A stretch of 8,538 nucleotides of DNA from Candidatus Woesearchaeota archaeon (GTDB taxonomy: Archaea; Nanobdellota; Nanobdellia; Woesearchaeales; JAFCFN01), in assembly GCA_017609245.1 (NCBI GenBank), contig JAFCEI010000027.1, positions 1 through 8,538 on the forward strand, read 5' to 3'. The position numbers and the translations under genes are program-made. Positions within the stretch are counted from its first letter, which is position 1; every line of letters starts with the position of its first letter. Under the pieces are notes generated by a model. That model was given only the letters and a program-made list of their open reading frames with translations, did no database searches and was not told the origin of the DNA. Positions 1 to 6,137 of this stretch are shown here, one piece after another.

Positions 1-106
1 TATTCTTAGAAATCAATAAAGCATTTAGCTTGTATCTGGCAGCATAGATAGCAGCTGTCACGCCTGCTGGGCCTCCTCCAACAATTATTACATCATATAT
101 AGACAT
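1..106 (-). CDS. trxB: Thioredoxin-reductase-like FAD/NAD(P) oxidoreductase, N-terminal fragment
   Basis: Only the first 35 codons are in the window; the gene runs off the left edge. The visible protein begins MSIYDVIIVGGGPAG and continues with an Ala-rich helix containing AAIYAARYKL. This is the N-terminal beta-alpha-beta FAD-binding fold, with the GxGxxG loop at residues 10-15. The AAIYAARYKL stretch after the glycine loop is typical of archaeal thioredoxin reductases, which use NADPH and FAD to reduce thioredoxin or glutaredoxin-like partners in the cytoplasm. The ATG at 106-104 is chosen because a good Shine-Dalgarno sequence (GAGGTG, 117-112) sits five bases upstream. The catalytic CxxC and NADPH domain lie outside the window, so a related flavoprotein of the same superfamily cannot be excluded. 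The family call is likely; the exact substrate is unknown. Confidence 0.8.
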   Translation of the reverse strand, partial: MSIYDVIIVGGGPAGVTAAIYAARYKLNALLISKN

Positions 107-111
107 CTTTG

Positions 112-117
112 CACCTC
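112..117 (-). promoter_or_regulatory. Shine-Dalgarno site of the thioredoxin-reductase-like gene
   Basis: On the minus strand this reads GAGGTG, followed by five bases (CAAAG) and the ATG. It is complementary to the usual archaeal 16S 3' end (CACCUC core). It fixes the start codon and shows that this gene has a leadered mRNA, unlike several neighbours. Confidence 0.75.
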
Positions 118-148
118 TTTTAAGTTATATTATCTCTTATATGTGAGC

Positions 149-158
149 TATATATAAA
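149..158 (-). promoter_or_regulatory. Probable TATA box for the leftward flavoprotein gene
   Basis: The minus strand reads TTTATATATA here. A start site about 25 bases downstream would fall near 125-130, giving a leader of roughly 20 bases that still includes the Shine-Dalgarno site at 117-112. A nearer box (TATAAG around 136-142) would start transcription too close to the Shine-Dalgarno site, so it is less likely. The same AT-rich stretch also reads TATATATAAAA on the plus strand and could serve rightward transcription. Confidence 0.45.
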
Positions 159-182
159 ATTTACTCTAAAAACAGACAAAGA

Positions 183-190
183 TTTTTAAA
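183..190 (+). promoter_or_regulatory. TATA box of polB, placed for a leaderless mRNA
   Basis: TTTTTAAA is preceded by purine-rich AAAGA, which resembles a BRE. Its last base is 22 bases before the polB ATG at 213. Archaeal transcription usually starts about 22-27 bases downstream of the box, so the transcript should begin at or within a few bases of the ATG. No Shine-Dalgarno sequence lies between 191 and 212, which agrees. The plus-strand TATATATAAAA at 149-159 is a possible second promoter giving a leader of about 30 bases. Confidence 0.6.
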
Positions 191-212
191 CTCTCCCACC
201 TATATCAAAACC

Positions 213-2675
213 ATGAAACTGCAGTTTTACCCTATTGATATCACTTATAAGATTATAGCAGATAAACCTGTAGTCTTTATGTACGGCAGAACAACAAAAT
301 CAGACCAAATCTGCGTAGCTGATGGTTCATTTATGCCTTATTTTTGGGCAATCCCTAAAAAAGGCAAAGAACAGGAACTAAAAGAAAAAATAAGAGATCT
401 GGAAGTAGAATACAAGGGAAACCAGATAAAGATCACAAAAACAGAAATTGAAAAAAAGAAACATCTGGGAAAGGAGCTTCAGGCAATCAAGATATTCACT
501 CAAAAGCCAAAAGATGTTGCAACACTGAGGTCTCATGTTAAGGAGCTGAAAGGCATAATCAAGGTTCTGGAAGCAGACATCCCTTTTGTCAGAAGATATC
601 TTATTGACAAAGGAATAACGCCTTTAACACTAACAACAGTTGAAGGAGAAGAATTCAAGATCAAAAGCAAAGTTCCAACAATAAAAGCAGACACAATAAC
701 ACAAGAAGGAACAACATTCAAGGATCCAAAGATTTTGGCATTCGATATTGAAACCTATTCACCAGCAAGAGGAAGAATACTATCAAAAGAAAACCCAATA
801 ATCATGCTTGGCTTCTATGGGCAGAATTTCAAAAAGGTTTTCACATGGAAAAAATTCAAGACAAAAGAAAAATACATTGAATTTGTCAGTTCAGAAAAAG
901 AACTGATCAAAAAGTTCAAGCAAACTCTTGAACAGTACAATCCAGATGTGTTAGCAGGCTATTTCTCAGATGGCTTTGACCTGCCTTTCATAAAGATGCG
1001 TGCGGAGAGATACAAGATTAAGCTGGATGTTGGACTGGATTATTCTGAGTTTAAGACCTCAAAAGGCAGGAGGCAAAAAACATCTTTGGCAGGGATTGTT
1101 CATTTTGACGTTTTTGAATTTATCTCAAGGATATTTGCAAGGACATTGGAAACAGACAACTATGACTTGAGCTCTGTGTCGCATGAATTGCTCGGTAAAA
1201 AAAAGAAAGATGTGCCTATCGAAGAGCTTGTCGAGGTGTGGGACAACAAGCCTGAGAAATTAGAAAAGTTCTGCGAATATAATGCGCATGACGCTTTTCT
1301 GGCATACAAATTATGCAAAAAAATATTTCCAAATGCATCTGAACTGGTAAAAATTGTCGGAGTTCCTCTATTTGACATCAACAGGATGAGTTTCAGCCAT
1401 CTTGTTGAGTGGTATCTGATAAAGCAAAGCAGGCAGTTCAATGAGTTATGCCCTAACAAGCCAGCTTACGATGAGATAAGACAAAGACGGATAAACACAT
1501 ACAAAGGGGCATTTGTCTATAAACCAGAGCCAGGTTTGTACAAAGACATAGTTATAGCTGACTTTAGAAGCCTGTATCCGACCATAATCGCATCACATAA
1601 CATCTCTCTGGAGACCTTTTGCTGTGACTGCTGTAGAGATGAAGCAGAAAAAGCACCTTTAGAAAGAGAAGAATATTGGTACTGCACAAAGAAAAAAGGA
1701 TTGATATCAAGCTCTATCGAGCATCTGATAAACAGGAGGATGCGTGTCAAAGAGATACTTGCAAAAACAAAAAGAAAAGACAAGAAATATTTGTTATTAG
1801 ATGCCCGTCAGGATGCTTTGAAAGTTCTGGCAAATGCTTCTTATGGTTATTTTGCATTTTTTGGAGCAAGATGGTATTGTTTAGAGTGTGCAAAAAGCAT
1901 CACAGCATGGGGAAGGCACTATATTCATAAGGTTATTGACGCTGCTCAGAAACAAGGATTTAATGTTATCTATTCTGATACTGATTCCATATTTTTTACA
2001 TTAGGCGATAAGAAAAAACAAGATGTAAAAAACTTTTTAGATACAGTTAATATGCTTCTCCCTGAATTGATGGAGCTGGAAGAACAAGGATTTTATCCAG
2101 CAGGAATATTTGTTTCAGCTCGTTTGGTTTCAATGGGTGCTAAAAAGAAATATGCTTTACTGGACGAGGATGATTCGATCAAGATCAAAGGCTTTGCAAC
2201 AGTCAGAAGCGACTGGTCAATGATTGCAAGAGCTACGCAGGAAAAGGTTCTGGAGATTATTCTTAAGAAAAATGATCCTGAAACGGCCTTGCAGTATGTA
2301 CAAAAAGTTATCCATGATCTAAGAGACAAGAAAGTTGACCTAAATGACGTTGTTGTTCACACCCGGATGCAGAAAGAATTAGATGAATATGAGCAGATTG
2401 GCCCCCATGTGGCCGTTGCAAGAAAGATGGCTAATCAGGGAATATCTGTTGGCGTAGGCTCTTCAATAACATTTGTTGTAACAGAAGGCAAAGGCATGAT
2501 AAGGGACAGAGCAGAGATGCCTGAACAATGCAAGCAGACAGACTATGATGCCAATTATTACATCAACAACCAAATAATCCCTGCAGTTGACAAGATATTT
2601 GAAGTTATTGGATACTCTAAAGAAGACCTTTTAGAGCACAAGCACCAGAAAAAGCTGGACAAGTTTTTTAAATAA
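213..2675 (+). CDS. polB: Family B DNA polymerase (archaeal replicative/repair type), 820 aa
   Basis: DNA-templated DNA polymerase with 3'-5' proofreading, acting at the replication fork or in repair. The N-terminal domain (about 1-135) includes DVATLR at 101-106; V102 matches the Val of the Pyrococcus-type uracil-sensing pocket (V93 in Pfu). Exonuclease motifs are Exo I (D178, E180), Exo II (GYFSDGFD, 249-256, catalytic D256) and Exo III (YNAHD, Y356/D360). Polymerase motifs are A (DFRSLYPTI, 450-458), B (K537 to G545) and C (YSDTDS, 587-592, metal-binding D589/D591), followed by KKKY (644-647). All catalytic residues are present, so the enzyme should be active in both functions. The chain ends QKKLDKFFK, a textbook PIP box for PCNA. 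Cysteines at 470, 471, 473, 474 and 491 in the palm may form a metal site or disulfides. The gene is unsplit and has no intein. Its promoter predicts a leaderless mRNA starting near the ATG. Confidence 0.96.
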   Translation: MKLQFYPIDITYKIIADKPVVFMYGRTTKSDQICVADGSFMPYFWAIPKKGKEQELKEKIRDLEVEYKGNQIKITKTEIEKKKHLGKELQAIKIFTQKPKDVATLRSHVKELKGIIKVLEADIPFVRRYLIDKGITPLTLTTVEGEEFKIKSKVPTIKADTITQEGTTFKDPKILAFDIETYSPARGRILSKENPIIMLGFYGQNFKKVFTWKKFKTKEKYIEFVSSEKELIKKFKQTLEQYNPDVLAGYFSDGFDLPFIKMRAERYKIKLDVGLDYSEFKTSKGRRQKTSLAGIVHFDVFEFISRIFARTLETDNYDLSSVSHELLGKKKKDVPIEELVEVWDNKPEKLEKFCEYNAHDAFLAYKLCKKIFPNASELVKIVGVPLFDINRMSFSHLVEWYLIKQSRQFNELCPNKPAYDEIRQRRINTYKGAFVYKPEPGLYKDIVIADFRSLYPTIIASHNISLETFCCDCCRDEAEKAPLEREEYWYCTKKKGLISSSIEHLINRRMRVKEILAKTKRKDKKYLLLDARQDALKVLANASYGYFAFFGARWYCLECAKSITAWGRHYIHKVIDAAQKQGFNVIYSDTDSIFFTLGDKKKQDVKNFLDTVNMLLPELMELEEQGFYPAGIFVSARLVSMGAKKKYALLDEDDSIKIKGFATVRSDWSMIARATQEKVLEIILKKNDPETALQYVQKVIHDLRDKKVDLNDVVVHTRMQKELDEYEQIGPHVAVARKMANQGISVGVGSSITFVVTEGKGMIRDRAEMPEQCKQTDYDANYYINNQIIPAVDKIFEVIGYSKEDLLEHKHQKKLDKFFK

Positions 2676-2691
2676 CTGTAGTAACATAAAG

Positions 2692-2701
2692 TTTATATAT
2701 A
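2692..2701 (+). promoter_or_regulatory. Probable TATA box for the zinc-ribbon gene
   Basis: TTTATATATA starts 16 bases after the polB stop codon. Transcription from it would begin near 2722-2727 and leave a leader of about 30-35 bases before the ATG at 2759. That leader (2723-2758) has no clear Shine-Dalgarno sequence, so translation initiation here is unexplained. Readthrough from polB is an alternative source of mRNA. Confidence 0.4.
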
Positions 2702-2758
2702 CTAAATTCTTTATTCAATATTACACACACAAAAAAGAGCTGTACAATAAATTCTAAA

Positions 2759-2908
2759 ATGGAAGATCGAGATTTTTTTAAAGACATAAACTACCTGGAG
2801 CCTCATTGTCCTAATTGCCAAACTCCTCTGAAATATGGCATAAATACCGAGTTTGATGAAAAAGAAAATGCCCATAAATGCCTTACATGCGGCGAGATAT
2901 TGAGGTAG
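2759..2908 (+). CDS. Small zinc-ribbon protein, 49 aa
   Basis: A complete 49-codon gene from ATG to TAG, with no in-frame ATG, GTG or TTG between the preceding in-frame stop (2687-2689) and 2759. The protein has an acidic N-terminus (MEDRDFF), then CPNC at residues 17-20 and CLTC at 41-44, separated by 20 residues. Two CxxC knuckles at this spacing, each followed closely by a turn, are the pattern of a single rubredoxin-like zinc ribbon, and nothing else fits in the chain. No membrane segment or signal peptide is visible. Such proteins in archaea are often nucleic-acid or protein-binding accessories, but its partner is unknown. It sits between polB and ileS on the same strand, with gaps of 83 and 43 bases and apparently separate promoters, so the location does not assign a role. 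The Cys pattern makes it very likely to be a real gene. Confidence 0.72.
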   Translation: MEDRDFFKDINYLEPHCPNCQTPLKYGINTEFDEKENAHKCLTCGEILR

Positions 2909-2920
2909 CCCAGCATAATC

Positions 2921-2930
2921 TTTTTAAATA
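2921..2930 (+). promoter_or_regulatory. TATA box of ileS, placed for a leaderless mRNA
   Basis: TTTTTAAATA begins 13 bases after the stop of the zinc-ribbon gene. The core TTTTTAAA ends 23 bases before the ileS ATG, nearly the same geometry as at polB, and no Shine-Dalgarno sequence lies between. The whole 43-base gap is therefore explained as a promoter that starts transcription at the ATG. Confidence 0.62.
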
Positions 2931-2951
2931 CAGCCAGTTTAAGTTCTACTC

Positions 2952-5900
2952 ATGATTAAATCATATGAGCCTCAAGAGATCGAGAAATCTATGCTGGATT
3001 TCTGGAGCAAGAATAACACATATGCTTCAGCAAAGCAAAAAAACATCAAAGCAGAAAGGTTCTATTTCTTAGATGGCCCGCCATACACGAGCGGCAAGCT
3101 TCACATAGGCCACGCATGGAACTACAGCATGAAAGATATGTTCTTAAGGTTCAAAAGAATGAGCGGAATTAATGTATGGGACAGGCCCGGTTATGATACT
3201 CATGGTTTGCCGACAGCTCATGCTGTGCAGGACAAATTAAAACTAAAATCAAAAGAAGATATTGAGAAATACGGACTTGCAAAATTTGTAACAGAATGCA
3301 AGAACCTGTGCGCTGAAAACCTGGAGCTGATGAAAGCATCCCAGAAAAGGCTGGGAGTATGGATGGACTTTGACAACCCTTATGTAACATTCAAAGATGA
3401 GTTTATAGAAGGTGAGTGGTGGCTTATTAAAAAAGCCCATGAAAATAACAGATTATATGAAGGAGAAAAAGTGATGCACTGGTGCTCCCAGTGCGCCACA
3501 GCAATGGCAAAGCACGAATTAGAATATAAGAACGTAACTGATAATTCTATCTTCTTGAAATTTAAAGTAAAAGGCACTGACAACGAATACTTGATAATCT
3601 GGACAACAACGCCTTGGACAATTCCATATAATCTTGGAGTGATGGTAAACCCTGGTGAAGAATATGTAAAAGCAAAAGTTGGAGACGAGATATGGATTGT
3701 TGCTGCTAAGCTGGCGGGAGTGTTTATCCAGGGTGTTGCAGAAAAACAGTATAAGATACTTAAAACAATAAAAGGCGAGGAACTGGAAGGATTAGAATAC
3801 ATCCATCCATTGCATGATGAGTTAAAAGATATCTATGATAAGCTAAAACAAGAAAGCCCAAATACACATACAGTCCTGCTAAGCCAAGAATATGTTGACA
3901 CATCCTCAGGCTCAGGCTTGGTTCACTGCGCACCAGGATGCGGTCCAGAAGATTATGAGATTGGACATAAATATCATATCCTTCCTTTCAATAATCTAAA
4001 AGAAGACGGAAGTTTCCCAGAAGAGATGGGAATATTCAAAGGTTTTACAGCCAAAAAAGACGACAAGAAGTTCATAGAATATTTAGAAAGAAAAGGAGCA
4101 GTTGTTGCTTCAAATCCTGTTGAGCATGAATATGCGCATTGTTGGAGATGCAAATCACCAGTAATATTCAGGACAACAAAGCAGTGGTTCTTTAAGATTG
4201 AAGACCTTAAGGATGAGATGAGAAAACTGAACAAAAATATTAATTGGCAGCCTGATTGGGCAGGAAACAGGCAGTTTGATTCCTGGCTTGACAATCTAAG
4301 AGACAATTCGATTACAAGACAAAGATATTGGGGATGCCCTGTTCCGATCTGGAGATGCGACAAGTGTGATGATTATATTGTTGTAGGCTCTAAAAAAGAG
4401 CTTGAAGAACTTGGTGATAAAAAGCCAAAAGAACTGCACATTCCTTGGATTGATGAAGTTCAGATAAAATGCAAAAAATGCAATGAAACCATGAAAAGGG
4501 TTCCAGACATACTTGATGTGTGGGTTGATGCAGGAACAACATCCTGGACTTGTCTTGATTACCCTCAAAACGAGAAAAATTTCAAAGAATTGTGGCCTGC
4601 TGATTTTATTCTAGAGGGAAAAGATCAGATCAGAGGATGGTTTAACCTGCTGTTTGTAGCATCCATGGTGAGCATGAACAAGCCTAGCTACAAGTCAGTT
4701 TACATGCATGGATTTATCAATGATGCGCAGGGAAGAAAGATGTCAAAATCTCTGGGAAACTATATCCTGCCAAACGAAGTTATTGAAAAATACGGAGCAG
4801 ACACTTTGAGATATTATGCAATAGGTGGTGCAAATCCTGGTTTAGACTTAAACTATAATTTTGAAGACATGAAGATAAAATATAGGAATTTGGTTGTTCT
4901 GTGGAATCTTCATAAGCTATTGATTGACATGTCAAAAGGGGTTGAAAAACCAGAAAACGCAGCACTGAAAATAGAAGAAGATTACATAATCTCAAAACTT
5001 CACTCAACAATCCAAAAAACAACAGAATTATTTGACAATCACCAGTTAAATGAGATTCCCTTGGCTGTAGAAGATTTATTCCTTGAGCTGAGCAGGACAT
5101 ACATCCAGATAGTAAGAGACAAGTCAGCAACAGGCCTGATACAGGAAAAGCAGGCAGTTCTATATGCAATGTATCATGTTCTGATGGATTCACTGAAACT
5201 GTTTGCGCCTGTCTGCCCGTTCATAACAGAACAGATATACCAGAATCTAAAAGAACATTTCAACCTAAAAGAAGAAAGCATCCACTTATTAGAGTGGCCT
5301 AAAGCAGATGTTAAAAAGATCAATAAAGAATTAGAACAAGACATGGAAATAGCCAAAAATACTGTTCAGTCAATCCTTTCAGCAAGAGACAAGATGCAGA
5401 GAGGAATAAGATGGCCGTTGAAGCAGGCAATTGTTGAGACAAAGGACAAGAATGTGATGAAGGCAGTTGAAAAGCTATCAAAAATAATAAAGACAATGGC
5501 TGCGGTCAAAGAGATAAGCATTGTTGAAGAGCTGCCTGGTGTCAAGCCAACTATTAAGCTTGACTACGCAAAGCTAAAACCAGAGTTTGGACAATTAGCT
5601 CCAAAAATAATCGCAAACTTTGCAATGGAAAGCACAGAAACAATCATGAGGCACATTGATCAGGACGGAACACATACATTGAATATTGACGGAGATAAGG
5701 TTGAGATAACAAAAGACCATCTGATGATTGAAAAACAGCTCCCTACAAACCTGGTTGAAGCAGAATTCAAATTTGGAGCAGTTTATGTTGACAAGGAACT
5801 GACACCAGAACTGGAAGCAGAAGGATATTCAAGAGAATTGATGAGAAAGCTACAGTCATTAAGGAAAAAAGCAGGCCTTGACAAACAGGACAACATTGAT

Positions 5901-6083
5901 CTGGCGATAAAAACAGAAAAAGAGCTGGCTGATATGCTTAACAAGCATCTTAGCATGATACAGGAAAAAGTAGGAGCTGAAAAACTAGAAATCTCAACAC
6001 AAGCTCCATCTGAAAAATATGAGAACCATGAAAAAGACAAGCTGAAAATATATGATATTGAGGTCTGGTTCAGCAAACAATAA
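2952..6083 (+). CDS. ileS: Isoleucyl-tRNA synthetase, 1043 aa
   Basis: Charges tRNA-Ile with isoleucine using ATP in the cytoplasm and edits mischarged valine. Class I signatures are HIGH at 51-54, in a GKLHIGHAWNY context, and KMSKS at 596-600. The inserted CP1 editing domain shows TTTPWT (218-223) and GSGLVHCAPGCGPEDY (320-335), with H325 and D334 at the usual editing positions. Three CxxC pairs, CWRC (397-400), CDKC (469-472) and CKKC (507-510), should bind structural zinc, as in archaeal and eukaryotic-type IleRS. DVWVDAG (522-528) and RGWFNLLF (561-568) belong to the catalytic fold. The anticodon-binding helical domain begins around 640, and the C-terminal extension to 1043 matches the archaeal/eukaryotic type. 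Length is normal and no domain is missing. The ATG is supported by its position 23 bases after a TATA core. IleRS is preferred over ValRS or LeuRS because of this CP1 and tail pattern. Confidence 0.96.
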   Translation: MIKSYEPQEIEKSMLDFWSKNNTYASAKQKNIKAERFYFLDGPPYTSGKLHIGHAWNYSMKDMFLRFKRMSGINVWDRPGYDTHGLPTAHAVQDKLKLKSKEDIEKYGLAKFVTECKNLCAENLELMKASQKRLGVWMDFDNPYVTFKDEFIEGEWWLIKKAHENNRLYEGEKVMHWCSQCATAMAKHELEYKNVTDNSIFLKFKVKGTDNEYLIIWTTTPWTIPYNLGVMVNPGEEYVKAKVGDEIWIVAAKLAGVFIQGVAEKQYKILKTIKGEELEGLEYIHPLHDELKDIYDKLKQESPNTHTVLLSQEYVDTSSGSGLVHCAPGCGPEDYEIGHKYHILPFNNLKEDGSFPEEMGIFKGFTAKKDDKKFIEYLERKGAVVASNPVEHEYAHCWRCKSPVIFRTTKQWFFKIEDLKDEMRKLNKNINWQPDWAGNRQFDSWLDNLRDNSITRQRYWGCPVPIWRCDKCDDYIVVGSKKELEELGDKKPKELHIPWIDEVQIKCKKCNETMKRVPDILDVWVDAGTTSWTCLDYPQNEKNFKELWPADFILEGKDQIRGWFNLLFVASMVSMNKPSYKSVYMHGFINDAQGRKMSKSLGNYILPNEVIEKYGADTLRYYAIGGANPGLDLNYNFEDMKIKYRNLVVLWNLHKLLIDMSKGVEKPENAALKIEEDYIISKLHSTIQKTTELFDNHQLNEIPLAVEDLFLELSRTYIQIVRDKSATGLIQEKQAVLYAMYHVLMDSLKLFAPVCPFITEQIYQNLKEHFNLKEESIHLLEWPKADVKKINKELEQDMEIAKNTVQSILSARDKMQRGIRWPLKQAIVETKDKNVMKAVEKLSKIIKTMAAVKEISIVEELPGVKPTIKLDYAKLKPEFGQLAPKIIANFAMESTETIMRHIDQDGTHTLNIDGDKVEITKDHLMIEKQLPTNLVEAEFKFGAVYVDKELTPELEAEGYSRELMRKLQSLRKKAGLDKQDNIDLAIKTEKELADMLNKHLSMIQEKVGAEKLEISTQAPSEKYENHEKDKLKIYDIEVWFSKQ

Positions 6084-6093
6084 TCAGCGATAC

Positions 6094-6103
6094 TTTTATA
6101 TAA
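6094..6103 (+). promoter_or_regulatory. TATA box of the FAD dehydrogenase-THUMP unit
   Basis: TTTTATATAA lies 10 bases after the ileS stop. A start 22-25 bases downstream falls at about 6125-6128. This leaves a very short leader for a TTG start at 6138, or essentially none for a GTG start at 6129. The THUMP gene downstream has no gap for a promoter of its own, so this box probably drives both. Confidence 0.5.
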
Positions 6104-6125
6104 TTCCTATATCTTAGTCAAATAA

Positions 6126-6131
6126 GGGGTG
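6126..6131 (+). promoter_or_regulatory. Shine-Dalgarno-like site deciding a TTG start
   Basis: GGGGTG can pair with the archaeal 16S CACCUC core with one G-U wobble, and is followed by six bases before TTG at 6138. The spacing is close to the five bases seen at the leftward flavoprotein gene. It argues for TTG at 6138 over the GTG at 6129, which would lie inside the site. Confidence 0.5.
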
Positions 6132-6137
6132 TTATTT

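Noticed and set aside
1676..1930. 84-codon plus-strand frame inside polB
   Set aside because: It overlaps polymerase motif B in another frame; its Lys/Cys-rich translation has no recognisable pattern.
1560..1990. Intein or gene split in polB, common at motifs A-C and seen in Nanoarchaeota
   Set aside because: Motifs A, B and C are continuous with no insert, splice-junction residues or frame break, so the enzyme is a single intact chain.
2676..2758. A small RNA gene or structured leader between polB and the zinc-ribbon gene
   Set aside because: The stretch is AT-rich, shows only a TATA-like element, and has no stable stem or tRNA/snoRNA-like box pattern by eye.
3380..3802. Open frame of 140 codons on the minus strand inside ileS
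   Set aside because: It is antisense to the conserved CP1 editing domain, has no recognisable domain and no promoter or ribosome site, and is explained by the coding bias of the real gene.
6129..6137. GTG at 6129 as the start of the FAD dehydrogenase (463 aa)
   Set aside because: It lies inside the best Shine-Dalgarno-like site and adds three residues before the usual family N-terminus. It is not excluded, because it sits 25 bases after the TATA box and could be a leaderless start.
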